Of a stretch of 64,000 nucleotides of DNA, positions 19,399-27,376 are shown in pieces. The notes beneath the pieces are model-generated. The model was not told the DNA's origin and ran no database searches. It saw only the letters and a program-made list of their open reading frames with translations. The position numbers were made by a program, and so were the translations under genes. Source of the DNA: an uncultured Bacteroidales bacterium (GTDB lineage Bacteria > Bacteroidota > Bacteroidia > Bacteroidales > UBA932); assembly GCA_934667175.1 (NCBI GenBank), contig CAKULN010000001.1:1-64000 (forward strand). Direction: 5' to 3'. Position 1 is the first letter of the stretch. Each line of letters begins with the position of its first letter.

Positions 19399-21333
19399 TT
19401 ATTTCAATCTTAGGAAAACCTCAATGGCTTGGTATTCGGCCATTCCGAGTTCGTTATATAGCCTTGCCGTGTTCTGGGTACGCTCCTCGGCCCTCTGCCA
19501 GAACTCTCTCGGGTCGTCGCCAGGAAACGGTACGATGTCCTTCTGGGACAAATGACGGAAGATGGCGTGGCGCTTTTCTATGAGCTCATCAGGGCTGAGC
19601 GGAACGGCCATGTCCACCCTCCAAAGCTCCCACTCCATCCAGGCTCCTCTGTAGAGCCAGATTGTGGTGTCGTTCAGCCAGTCATTGCCCTCATCCTTGA
19701 GCTGCTCTATGGCTTCAAGTGCGGCCTCTGTGCAGACCCTGTGCGTTCCATGGGGATCGGCGAGGTCGCCCGCCATGTAGATCTGGTCAGGGTGGATATT
19801 CACGATCAAGGCCTTGATGATGTCAAGGTCCTTCTGCGTGCGCGGCAGCTTTGTAACACCGCCCGACTCGTAGAACGGCAGGTTGAGGAAGTGGACATTG
19901 GTGTTGTCGTTCAGACCGAAACTTCTGTCGGCTCCTCTGGCCTCGCTGCGGCGGATGGCCGCCTTGATCGCGAGAAGTTCCTTAGGCTCAGGCTCTCCGG
20001 GTCTCTTGGAGTCGATGATTTTCTTTACCTCGTCGAACTTGTCCGCAAACCCAAGCTGGAATGCCGCGTCCATGTGCTGGAGCACGACATCATCGTGGAC
20101 GGCCAGGTCTCCGGAGGTCTCGTAGGCTACGTGCACGTCGTGTCCCTGATGCACGAGACGGATGAAAGTGCCTCCCATTGAGATCACATCATCATCCGGG
20201 TGTGGAGAGAAGATCAAGACCTTCTTAGGGAATGGGGTTGACTTGACTGGTCTTGTGCTGTCATCGGCGTTCGGTTTTCCGCCAGGCCATCCGGAGATGG
20301 TGTGCTGGAAGTCGTTGAAGACGTCTATGTTGATCTTGTCGAATGGCCCATGGAGTTCGATGAGCTCGCTGAGAAAGTTCTCGAGGTAGTCCTGCTGGGT
20401 GAGTTTGAGGATTGGCTTGTGAACCCTTTGGCAGAGCCACACGACAGCTTTGCGGATGAGTTTCGGAGTCCAGTCGCATGGCCCTACCATCCAAGGAGCG
20501 ACTGACCTAGTCAGGAGTGACGCTGACATCTCGTCTGTGTAGAATGAGATGTTGTCGTGATTCTGAAGCAGTGAAGCCGGGCAGGAAGGGTCTATGTCTC
20601 CCTCCACGATTCTTTTCACGACTTCAGCCTTGTCTTCGCCCCATGCCATAAGAATTATTCTGCGGGCGCTCATCATGGTGCCGATGCCCATGGTTATAGC
20701 GGTCTTCGGCGTGACGGCGATATCTCCGTTGAAGTTGCGTGCCTGTCTTTTTCTGGACTGGTAGGAAAGGGGAACTGTGCGGGTCTGGCTTCTTTCTGAT
20801 GAGCCGGCTTCGTTAAAACCTACCTGTCCTCCTTCTCCCACGCCGATTACAAGAAGGTCGAGGCCTCTGGCAAGTTTCTCGAATTCGGCGCAGTAGTCTG
20901 AAATCTGCCCTTTGGGAATAGATCCGTCAGGAATATGAATGTTCTCTTTCTTGACATCGACCTGATCCAAAAACTCGGCGTGAAGCCTGTGGTTGCGGCT
21001 CTGGATTGAATCCCTGTCGCATGGATAGTACTCGTCAATTGAGAACACCTCTACATTTGCGAAGGAGATGTTGCCTTCCTTGTACTGCCTTGTGAGGTTC
21101 GCGTAAAGGGACACAGGGGTCTTGCCTGTGGTCAGACCAAGTTTGAACGTGCGGGGGAGCGATGCCTTCCCGTGATCCTTGATGGCCTTGATGATGATGT
21201 CAGCCACCTTGTCGCTGCCGATGGCGGCGTCATCGGCAATTTCGGTGGTGATCTTCTCGTAGGAATGGAGAATGCTCTTCGGCAGGTTCTCCTCAATCAG
21301 TCCACCGTCCTTTGGTAAAGAAAAGTGTTTCAT
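19399..21333 (-). CDS. NagB-like domain fused to PIG-L/LmbE deacetylase
   Basis: A two-domain protein of 644 residues from ATG 21333 (MKHFSLPKDGGLIEENLPK); the open frame continues upstream but this start matches the domain boundary. N-terminal half: glucosamine-6-phosphate isomerase fold (GLTTGKTPVSLYANLT, SIDEYYPCDRDSIQS). The active-site loop reads GVGEGGQVGFNEAGSS, so the Asp and His of the deaminase signature (GxDGH) are Gly and Gln here. C-terminal half: PIG-L zinc deacetylase with FSPHPDDDVISMGG and the distal DPHGTHRVC. A deacetylase with a regulatory or sugar-binding NagB-like domain is a reasonable inference; deaminase activity is doubtful. Confidence 0.88.
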   Translation of the reverse strand: MKHFSLPKDGGLIEENLPKSILHSYEKITTEIADDAAIGSDKVADIIIKAIKDHGKASLPRTFKLGLTTGKTPVSLYANLTRQYKEGNISFANVEVFSIDEYYPCDRDSIQSRNHRLHAEFLDQVDVKKENIHIPDGSIPKGQISDYCAEFEKLARGLDLLVIGVGEGGQVGFNEAGSSERSQTRTVPLSYQSRKRQARNFNGDIAVTPKTAITMGIGTMMSARRIILMAWGEDKAEVVKRIVEGDIDPSCPASLLQNHDNISFYTDEMSASLLTRSVAPWMVGPCDWTPKLIRKAVVWLCQRVHKPILKLTQQDYLENFLSELIELHGPFDKINIDVFNDFQHTISGWPGGKPNADDSTRPVKSTPFPKKVLIFSPHPDDDVISMGGTFIRLVHQGHDVHVAYETSGDLAVHDDVVLQHMDAAFQLGFADKFDEVKKIIDSKRPGEPEPKELLAIKAAIRRSEARGADRSFGLNDNTNVHFLNLPFYESGGVTKLPRTQKDLDIIKALIVNIHPDQIYMAGDLADPHGTHRVCTEAALEAIEQLKDEGNDWLNDTTIWLYRGAWMEWELWRVDMAVPLSPDELIEKRHAIFRHLSQKDIVPFPGDDPREFWQRAEERTQNTARLYNELGMAEYQAIEVFLRLK

Positions 21334-21417
21334 TTTGTTGAGCTTAAAAATTTCGTTGAATATGATATGTTTCGCTGTCCGTTTACGGACCAAAGCTCTA
21401 TGTGTAGTTTCCGCATT

Positions 21418-21452
21418 CTGGCCGGTCGCGGAGCCCGTGCCTGAAGCCACAA
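21418..21452. repeat. Degenerate palindromic repeat upstream of the NagB/PIG-L gene
   Basis: GGCCGGTCGCGGAGCCCGTG followed by CCTGAAGCCAC resembles a decayed copy of the GGTCGCTGAGCCTGTCGAAG repeat. Confidence 0.45.
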
Positions 21453-21613
21453 CCTGTGACTGTCGGCTTGAACCGCACAAATATAATCAGTTTTTCCCAT
21501 AAGACGGTGTGGTTTTCAGAAAAATTGATGTGTGAAAATCAGAGCGGTGGTGTCTCTTTTGCCGGACAAGAGGCCTCCTAATATTTTTTCGCGTAAGCTT
21601 TTTGCCTAATGTC

Positions 21614-21644
21614 TTGGAATATCGGAGGAAAATCAATAACTTTG
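21614..21644 (+). promoter_or_regulatory. tRNA-Leu promoter
   Basis: TTG at 21614-21616 and TAACTTTG at 21637-21644 are separated by 20 bp, matching the Bacteroidota -33/-7 promoter, about 56 nt upstream of the tRNA. Confidence 0.75.
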
Positions 21645-21699
21645 CAATCCTTTGGAAGCGGAATAGCGATGCTTCCGGGGAATTAGTCTACTTGAATAT

Positions 21700-21787
21700 G
21701 CCCGAATGGCGGAATTGGTAGACGCGTTGGACTCAAAATCCAATGTCCTTTAAAGACGTGCCGGTTCGAGCCCGGCTTTGGGCACCA
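21700..21787 (+). tRNA. tRNA-Leu (anticodon CAA)
   Basis: An 88-nt tRNA. The acceptor stem GCCCGAA pairs with TTTGGGC, the discriminator base is A, and CCA is encoded in the DNA. The anticodon arm is TTGGA-CTCAAAA-TCCAA, giving anticodon CAA for UUG leucine codons. The long variable arm (TGTCCTTTAAAGACG) is that of a class II tRNA, and the T arm is CCGGTTCGAGCCCGG. The 5' end abuts a GAATAT hexamer. Confidence 0.97.
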
Positions 21788-21823
21788 AGAGAGGGGCGGT
21801 AAGAACTACCGCCCCTCTCTTGG
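21785..21823. terminator. Terminator hairpin sharing the tRNA CCA end
   Basis: CCAAGAGAGGGGCGGTA pairs perfectly with TACCGCCCCTCTCTTGG around a 5-nt loop. The stem begins within the encoded CCA of tRNA-Leu. No strong T-tract follows. It also lies between the tRNA and the convergent btuG-like gene. Confidence 0.75.
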
Positions 21824-21886
21824 CATCCGGAATCCCGTTCACGTCGTGACCGCCTTTGCGGTGTTGTCGGCATTTGGATGAATCGG

Positions 21887-23053
21887 CTATTTCTCCCGTG
21901 GCAGGAAAGCGAAGTGCCCCGGGATGTCTCCGGTGGTCGCACTCCATTTCAGCACGCCGGATTTCGAATAGCAGAAAAGTGTGCCGCTGGAGGTGTAGTT
22001 CTTTGCGTCGGTGATGTAGATGTCTCCGTTCTCCGGATGGACAGCTATACCGTATGGCGCCACAATCTGGCTTTCGGTTCCATCGGTGATGAACTTGCGT
22101 GAGACGACACTGTTGCGGTTTGCATCCACAATGGAGTAAGAGATTGTGCTGCTGGATGTGACATAGCTATACTCGCTGCTGTAGATGTAGATCGAATCAT
22201 TCGCGATGGTCATGTTGGACACGGGAATATTCATGGCTCTCGCGACTTTGTACTGCGTGCCGTCTTTTTCCAGGCGGTACAGGTTCGAGGCGACGTCGAC
22301 ATAGTTCCCGTTGGATGACACCCACAGGTTGTCCTTTGAGTCAGCCTTGATATGGCAGAGATTGATCGCGACATCAATCTTGTAAAGCTCTTTCATTGAA
22401 TCCACGTCGATGACGGAAACTGTTGAGTCGTAATCCGGGGCCCTGTAACCGCCGGAGTTCGCCACGTATGCGTTGGATCCTATGATTACAATCTCTTCGG
22501 GTTGGTATCCGACAGGTGTTTCACCCTCAATCTTGTAAGTGTCCAGATTGACCTTGAAGACGGAACCTTTACGGTCTGCCTGGAATTCGGCGTCGGAACC
22601 GACATAGGCTGTGACGTAGGCATAGTTGTCCTTGAAGGCTATGTATCTGCAGTTCGCTATGTTGATCTGGGTGATCCTTTCGGCTGTGTAAGCGTCCATT
22701 ACTTCCACCTTGTGCGAACCGTTGATGACAGCGAACAGCCTTCCGTCATAGATCTGGAGGTCATTGCCGGTGTCTCCCAATCCTTTGATAACCGTCGGGT
22801 TCTTCTCGGCATAGATTCCGCAAGCGTATGAGGCTGTGCGATAGTCGAGGAAGTCGATGTCCGCCTTGTTGCTGCCCATATTGCCTTCGTTGAGGACGTA
22901 CATCCCTACAGGATCCGCATCTGGATCTGTCTGGAATCCTAACGGTCCGTACACAGGAGGAACGATGGTATCTTCCTTGCGGCAGCCGCAGATGGCCACA
23001 CCGAGAAGCATGGCGATGGCCAAGGCTTTGATGATTTTGTTTGTGTGTCTCAT
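21887..23053 (-). CDS. btuG: BtuG-like surface beta-propeller lipoprotein
   Basis: A 388-residue lipoprotein (lipobox VAICGC after a hydrophobic signal) with the repeating YVLNEGNMGSNKADIDFLDYRT... pattern of YncE-like/DUF5074 propellers. It sits 11 nt downstream of the cobalamin-type TonB receptor gene and under the same B12 riboswitch. In Bacteroides the equivalent partner, BtuG, binds cobalamin tightly at the cell surface and passes it to BtuB. The assignment therefore rests on the fold-type repeats, lipobox and context. Blade motifs such as NGDIYITDAKNYTSSGTLFCYS are visible near the C-terminus. It ends close to the tRNA terminator hairpin. Confidence 0.85.
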   Translation of the reverse strand: MRHTNKIIKALAIAMLLGVAICGCRKEDTIVPPVYGPLGFQTDPDADPVGMYVLNEGNMGSNKADIDFLDYRTASYACGIYAEKNPTVIKGLGDTGNDLQIYDGRLFAVINGSHKVEVMDAYTAERITQINIANCRYIAFKDNYAYVTAYVGSDAEFQADRKGSVFKVNLDTYKIEGETPVGYQPEEIVIIGSNAYVANSGGYRAPDYDSTVSVIDVDSMKELYKIDVAINLCHIKADSKDNLWVSSNGNYVDVASNLYRLEKDGTQYKVARAMNIPVSNMTIANDSIYIYSSEYSYVTSSSTISYSIVDANRNSVVSRKFITDGTESQIVAPYGIAVHPENGDIYITDAKNYTSSGTLFCYSKSGVLKWSATTGDIPGHFAFLPREK

Positions 23054-23064
23054 AATGTATTGAT

Positions 23065-25134
23065 TTAAAAATTAAAACTCGTTACAAACCGGAAATTTGT
23101 CTTAGGCATCGGGTAGTTCAGTACCACGTCATAGTCCTGGCCGAAGAGGTTGTTGATCTCGACTGAGAATTTGAGGGTGCTGGTGCGGAGCGCGAAGGAT
23201 TTCTGGAGGGAGAGGTCGCTGGTGTACCACGGTTGTGTGTGGTTCCGTGGGATGTTCTCCTGCTGGTTGTAGCGCTCGCCTGTGTAGATGAAACTGTAGT
23301 TCAAGCCCCAACCTTTGTAGGAAAGCGCAAGCACGGCCGAGCCACTGTGCCAAGGAATATACGGAATCTGATCCCGGTAATATGTGTCCGCAGGGTCCGT
23401 GACATCTATCGCTTCCTGATAGGTGTACTGGAGCCTGGCCGTGGCCTCCACCTCGCCGAACGCCCAGACGGTGTTCAGCGCCACGTCCACGCCCTTGATG
23501 TCCACCTCCCCGAGGTTCAGCATCGTCCAGCGGAACTGCTGGCCTTTCGGGTAGGCTATGATCTTGTCAGTGATGTGGTTGTAGTACGCGTCCACGGAAG
23601 CGTCAACCGCGCGCAGAACGGGCATATTCCTGAAATCCTTGGTGTATTTCAGGCCGAGGTTGAACTGCTCGGCATATTCCGGTTTCAGGAAGGCGTTGCC
23701 CATATCCGTGTAGTAGAGGTCATTGAACGTCGGCATCCGGAACATCCGTTTGTAGAACGCCCGGAGCGACATTCCCTCCCTGCGGAACGGCTTGTAGGAG
23801 AGGAAGAACGCCGGAGTGGCCACCGCCTTGTCCGGCCGTGCCTCGAACCGCTTCACTTTCTCGTGCACGAAGTAGCCCAGCACGCTGGCCTGCCCTTTGA
23901 ACCGCCCCCACTCGAACGCCGTGGCGAGCGCGGCCATCTGAGTGTAGCGGGTAGGGTAGGGGAACGTGCCGTCGCTTTCGGTCGGCATGTAGAATGTCGC
24001 GTCGAGGGTGTTCCACTGGAAGTCGTAGGAAAATGACACCTCCCAGTTGTCAAGAATATTATATAGGTTGGCGCATGAGGCGTACAACTCTTTCTGCCTG
24101 TAGGTGTTCTTGGTCTGGATCAGCTTCGCGTCCTGGTTCTCGTAGTGGGTGTAGTCGGCGGCGTACTTGGCGTTGGCCAGCGACCTGAACTTCGGTGTCC
24201 ACTTGTTGGTGAACGTGCCTTGGATGAACGAGTTCGTGTCCCAAAGCCTTTCGCCGTTGCGGAACACGTTGTTCACGATGGCCCCCGGAATGCCCCTCTC
24301 GGAGTTGTATGAATATGCCCGTACGGTCCAGCGCCCCTCATTCATGACTCCATGCAGCGCGGTCTCAAGTCTTGTGGCGTTGATGTCTCCGTTGTGGCGG
24401 ACGGCCGTGGTGTCATAGACTATCTCTCCGAGAGAGTTGCGGCTGCGGTAGCGGAACTTGTACTTGCCTGTGGCGTTGACCCATTCCCCGCTGAACGAGG
24501 CGCTCACGGCGTCCGAGATCTTGTACTCGCTGCGGATGGACGGATTGATGAGCCCAAAGGACCCTGTTTTCATCGTCGCCTTGAAGTTCGCGTTCCTGCC
24601 CTTCTCGAAACGAGGTCTGCGGGTTGTGATGTAGATCGTTCCGGAAGCCCCGAAGTCTTTGGCTGGCTGGAAGATGTCGCTTTTCTGCCCATTGTAGAGC
24701 GAGATCTCCTCCACATCGTCGAGTGAGAAACGCCCAAGATCCACTTGTCCGTTCTGGGCGTTGCCGAGCTGGATTCCGTCATAGAAGACGGCCATGTGGT
24801 TCGTGCCCATGGACCGGATGTTCACGGTCTTCAGCCCGCCGACTCCACCGTAGTCCTTCATCTGGACACCGGAGAAATACCTGATCGCGTCCGCTACCGA
24901 TAAACTGTTCAGCCTTTGAAGCTCTTCTTCCTTAAGGGTCTGCGCCGGGATGACCTCACGGTACCTGTATTCCGCCGGAGCCCCGACGATCATGGCCTCC
25001 TTGATCACCTGGACGCTGTCCAAAGGCATTTCTTTCCGATGAACCGATGTGGTGTCGCCGGAAGTCTGTGCAAAAGCCGCTGACCCGCATCCCATGAGGC
25101 AGGCCGAGACTATGAGACGGGATATTCGTTTCAT
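23065..25134 (-). CDS. btuB: TonB-dependent cobalamin receptor
   Basis: Outer-membrane TonB-dependent receptor. Start chosen at ATG 25134 (MKRISRLIVSACLMGCGSAAFAQ), giving a signal peptide; the longer open frame runs into the riboswitch and is rejected. The N-terminal plug is recognisable (LSVADAIRYFSGVQMKDYGG, VNIRSMGTNHMAVFYDGIQLGNAQNGQVDLGRFSLDDVEEISLY), followed by a barrel ending in phenylalanine (FRFVTSFNF). The specificity call comes from the adenosylcobalamin riboswitch directly upstream and the BtuG-like partner downstream. Length is 689 aa. Expression is predicted to fall when B12 is plentiful. Confidence 0.94.
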   Translation of the reverse strand: MKRISRLIVSACLMGCGSAAFAQTSGDTTSVHRKEMPLDSVQVIKEAMIVGAPAEYRYREVIPAQTLKEEELQRLNSLSVADAIRYFSGVQMKDYGGVGGLKTVNIRSMGTNHMAVFYDGIQLGNAQNGQVDLGRFSLDDVEEISLYNGQKSDIFQPAKDFGASGTIYITTRRPRFEKGRNANFKATMKTGSFGLINPSIRSEYKISDAVSASFSGEWVNATGKYKFRYRSRNSLGEIVYDTTAVRHNGDINATRLETALHGVMNEGRWTVRAYSYNSERGIPGAIVNNVFRNGERLWDTNSFIQGTFTNKWTPKFRSLANAKYAADYTHYENQDAKLIQTKNTYRQKELYASCANLYNILDNWEVSFSYDFQWNTLDATFYMPTESDGTFPYPTRYTQMAALATAFEWGRFKGQASVLGYFVHEKVKRFEARPDKAVATPAFFLSYKPFRREGMSLRAFYKRMFRMPTFNDLYYTDMGNAFLKPEYAEQFNLGLKYTKDFRNMPVLRAVDASVDAYYNHITDKIIAYPKGQQFRWTMLNLGEVDIKGVDVALNTVWAFGEVEATARLQYTYQEAIDVTDPADTYYRDQIPYIPWHSGSAVLALSYKGWGLNYSFIYTGERYNQQENIPRNHTQPWYTSDLSLQKSFALRTSTLKFSVEINNLFGQDYDVVLNYPMPKTNFRFVTSFNF

Positions 25135-25191
25135 AAAATATCTGTCCGGCCGCCGCCCGTGCTCCCGCAGACGGGGCCGTAAGGTTTCGTG

Positions 25192-25431
25192 AAGGCAGGT
25201 CTTCTGACTTGTCCCTGACACGGCGCCTTCCCGGCATGCGGGCGCTGATATTCATCAACTTCCAGCCAGTGGCGTAAGAAAGCCGCGTCATTTTGCGACT
25301 GTTTTGAGAACAGCCGCTCCTGACCGTAAATTGTGTCAGGACGGGACTCACAGCAGCGGGTACTGTCCCGGACTCTCACCGGATTCCCTTTTGATCTTTG
25401 GCCTCGATTCCGATCCAAAGAACCTTCACGT
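25192..25431 (-). promoter_or_regulatory. Cobalamin riboswitch
   Basis: Read on the minus strand, the conserved elements appear in order: AAAAGGGAATCCGGTGAGAG, then TCCGGGACAGTACCCGCTGC with TGTGA, then GCCACTGG, and finally the B12 box AGTCAGAAGACCTGCC. These are the hallmark segments of the Cobalamin riboswitch. A GC-rich region between it and the btuB start (CCCGT...ACGGG) could be the expression platform that controls transcription or ribosome access. Confidence 0.96.
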
Positions 25432-25536
25432 GGCAAAGATAGCAATCCTTGAAGTCTTTGTCAAATCTGTGGTCACTTATTTTTTTTTCCGCTCTCCAAA
25501 CAACTCGAAACCGCTTTCACATACGGCAATTTTTCG

Positions 25537-25544
25537 TAAATTTG
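25537..25544 (+). promoter_or_regulatory. Possible promoter almost abutting the GDPD-HAD start
   Basis: TAAATTTG matches the -7 consensus but lies only 5 nt before the ATG at 25550. If it is used, the transcript would be leaderless or nearly so. No -33 TTG at the expected distance. Confidence 0.35.
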
Positions 25545-25549
25545 GGGTC

Positions 25550-27049
25550 ATGAAAAAGTTTGTTCTTTCGGCAGTGCTGACACTGCTTTGCGCCACGATG
25601 CTTCCGGCGCAGACCAAAATCATGTCCCACAGGGGCTTCTACGCCCATCCGGGCTCTTTTGAAAATACTCTGACCAGCCTTGCCGGCGCTCAGAAACTGG
25701 ACGTTGAGAGCGTCGAACTGGATGTTCACCTCACCACGGACGATTCGCTCGTGATCCTTCACGGCCCCGCTATCCCGCGGACAAAGTACAAGGATATTCA
25801 GAAACTTGACTACGCCACGGTGAAAAGCTGCACCCTTCCGAACGGCGACCATATTCCTTCATTAAGGGAGTATTTCACACAGGCGAAGGAAACTTCCGCG
25901 CTGAAGCTGTTCCTTGAGTTGAAGTCCCATCCGACGCCGGCGAGGGAGACTCAGCTGGCTGAGAAGGTCATCGCCCTCTGCGATGAGATGAATATGTACG
26001 ATCAGGTTTGCTTCATATCTTTCAGCGAGCATCTCTGCGACGAGGTTCTTCGCCTTCATCCTGGCGCCGAGGTGATTCCGATCACGTCGAGGAAGACATA
26101 TTCAGTGAAAGAACTCAAGGACAAGGGATATGCCGGTGTGTCCTATAATTATAATGTCGTGATGAACGCCGCGCATTATCTGGATGATGTCCATGCGGCT
26201 GGACTTCAGACGGTTCTTTGGCCGGTGAACAGCTATGACCTTGCTGATTTCGCGATGAGGCACGGTGTCACCTACGTCTCGACCGACCAGCCGCAGGGGA
26301 TGAAACGTCTGATGGATTCCATCCGCGAGTTGAGGTGGAAGCAGGAGAAAAAGCTGATCTGCTTTGACCTGGACGGGACCCTGACTCAGCACAAGACTCC
26401 GTTGACAGCGGCCAACAGGGCGGTGCTCGACACGTTGGCCAAGCGCTATGAGATAATCATGGCCGGCGGCGGTAACTGTGCGAGGATCTACAAGCAGATG
26501 GGCGGATATCCTATCACCATTCTTGGTAACTATGGGATGGAGGAGAGCCGCATTGTTGACGGCGAGTTCAAGATGGTGAGGGAAGAGAAGGCTCCGGTCG
26601 ACAGAAAGTTCTTCCAGAAGAACTGCGACTATCTCAGAAAGAAATATGGCTACACGGACTACAAAGGTGAGCCTCTTGAGTTTCACGAGTCTGGCATGGT
26701 GACTTTCGGTCTTCTGGGCACCAAGGCTGACAAGGCGGACAAATTGTCTTTCGATCCGGACAAGATCCGCAGACGGGCCATGTTCCCGGAGGTCAATGAG
26801 ATCTTCAAGGATTATTCCGTGTTCATTGGTGGCACGACTTCTTTCGACATCACTCCTAAGCAGTACAACAAGTTCGATGCAGTGATGGCCTATGCGGCAG
26901 AGAAGGGGTACACGATCGACCAGATCCTTTTTGTCGGGGATGATTTCCTGGATGGCGGAAACGATAGCCAGATCCGTCTCGGCGGCATGGACTATATTCG
27001 TATTGACGATTATACCCGTCTGCCTGAAAAGTTGGAGTTTTTGTTCTAA
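25550..27049 (+). CDS. Exported glycerophosphodiester phosphodiesterase fused to HAD phosphatase
   Basis: Start at ATG 25550 (MKKFVLSAVLTLLCATMLPAQ, a signal peptide); the frame is open upstream but codes only for riboswitch-antisense sequence. The N-terminal domain is GDPD: IMSHRGFYAHPGSFENTLTS, ELDVHLTTDDSLVILHG, and LFLELKSH with the usual His/Glu catalytic positions. From about residue 265 comes a HAD domain close to eukaryotic-type phosphomannomutase (KKLICFDLDGTLTQHKTPL, with later FVGDDFLDGGNDSQIR). The combination suggests a periplasmic enzyme releasing or trimming phosphate groups, but the substrates are unknown. Total length is 499 aa. Confidence 0.87.
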   Translation: MKKFVLSAVLTLLCATMLPAQTKIMSHRGFYAHPGSFENTLTSLAGAQKLDVESVELDVHLTTDDSLVILHGPAIPRTKYKDIQKLDYATVKSCTLPNGDHIPSLREYFTQAKETSALKLFLELKSHPTPARETQLAEKVIALCDEMNMYDQVCFISFSEHLCDEVLRLHPGAEVIPITSRKTYSVKELKDKGYAGVSYNYNVVMNAAHYLDDVHAAGLQTVLWPVNSYDLADFAMRHGVTYVSTDQPQGMKRLMDSIRELRWKQEKKLICFDLDGTLTQHKTPLTAANRAVLDTLAKRYEIIMAGGGNCARIYKQMGGYPITILGNYGMEESRIVDGEFKMVREEKAPVDRKFFQKNCDYLRKKYGYTDYKGEPLEFHESGMVTFGLLGTKADKADKLSFDPDKIRRRAMFPEVNEIFKDYSVFIGGTTSFDITPKQYNKFDAVMAYAAEKGYTIDQILFVGDDFLDGGNDSQIRLGGMDYIRIDDYTRLPEKLEFLF

Positions 27050-27072
27050 ACCGATAAAATCAAAAAAAGTTA

Positions 27073-27102
27073 TTGAGTTTAAGAATTGATTTCATAACTT
27101 GC
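27073..27102 (+). promoter_or_regulatory. Putative glnN leader promoter
   Basis: TTG at 27073-27075 is followed, at about the right distance, by TAACTTG near 27095, one base short of TAnnTTTG. It would start transcription just upstream of the leader peptide ATG. Confidence 0.4.
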
Positions 27103-27121
27103 GCCATCAAAATTTTTAAGG

Positions 27122-27229
27122 ATGATTTTGGAAGCCCACACATACCGACAGCAGCAGTTCCAGCAGGGATTTCAGAGCCAGAACGTTCAGGCGCTGAACT
27201 ATTTCGTGTGTGCCGGTCTTCCAGCCTGA
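27122..27229 (+). CDS. Glutamine-rich leader peptide upstream of glutamine synthetase
   Basis: A 35-codon ORF, MILEAHTYRQQQFQQGFQSQ and then NVQALNYFVCAGLPA. Eight of the 35 codons are glutamine, all CAG (at 27149, 27152, 27155, 27161, 27164, 27173, 27179 and 27188). It ends 147 nt before the glutamine synthetase start and is followed by a 12-bp hairpin at 27272-27300. Its sequence overlaps competing RNA stems, the classical arrangement of an attenuation leader peptide whose key codons match the pathway product. AAGG immediately before the ATG is too close to be a standard ribosome binding site. This is inference from layout; no homology is claimed. Confidence 0.6.
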   Translation: MILEAHTYRQQQFQQGFQSQNVQALNYFVCAGLPA

Positions 27230-27300
27230 CGGCATATTCATTACGGAAAAGGATATTATGATTTAAATATTGAAGGCTGGTCCCTCGTGGATCAGCCTTC
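27131..27300 (+). promoter_or_regulatory. Predicted transcription attenuator of glnN
   Basis: Three mutually exclusive pairings are visible. Protector: GAAG (27131-27134) with CTTC (27218-27221), plus CACACA (27137-27142) with TGTGTG (27207-27212). Antiterminator: CCAGCCT (27221-27227) with AGGCTGG (27274-27280). Terminator: GAAGGCTGGTCC with GGATCAGCCTTC (27272-27300, 12 bp, loop CTCGT), followed by TTCCTTATTA. A ribosome stalled at the first CAG codons would cover protector segment 1, free CCAGCCT and so favour the antiterminator and read-through into glutamine synthetase. A small hairpin GTTCAG-GCG-CTGAAC (27185-27199) could act as a pause site. Confidence 0.55.
27272..27300 (+). terminator. 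Leader terminator hairpin before glnN
   Basis: A 12-bp stem GAAGGCTGGTCC/GGATCAGCCTTC with one G-T pair and a 5-nt loop, followed by a T-rich run. Confidence 0.75.
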
Positions 27301-27376
27301 TTCCTTATTAAGCGGACATTTTTGATTAACAACATATAGTTTAAGGAAATACATACCTTTAACAAATAGACAAATT

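Noticed and set aside
25135..25221. Upstream start for the TonB receptor
   Set aside because: These codons lie in the riboswitch/expression-platform region and precede a good signal peptide at 25134.
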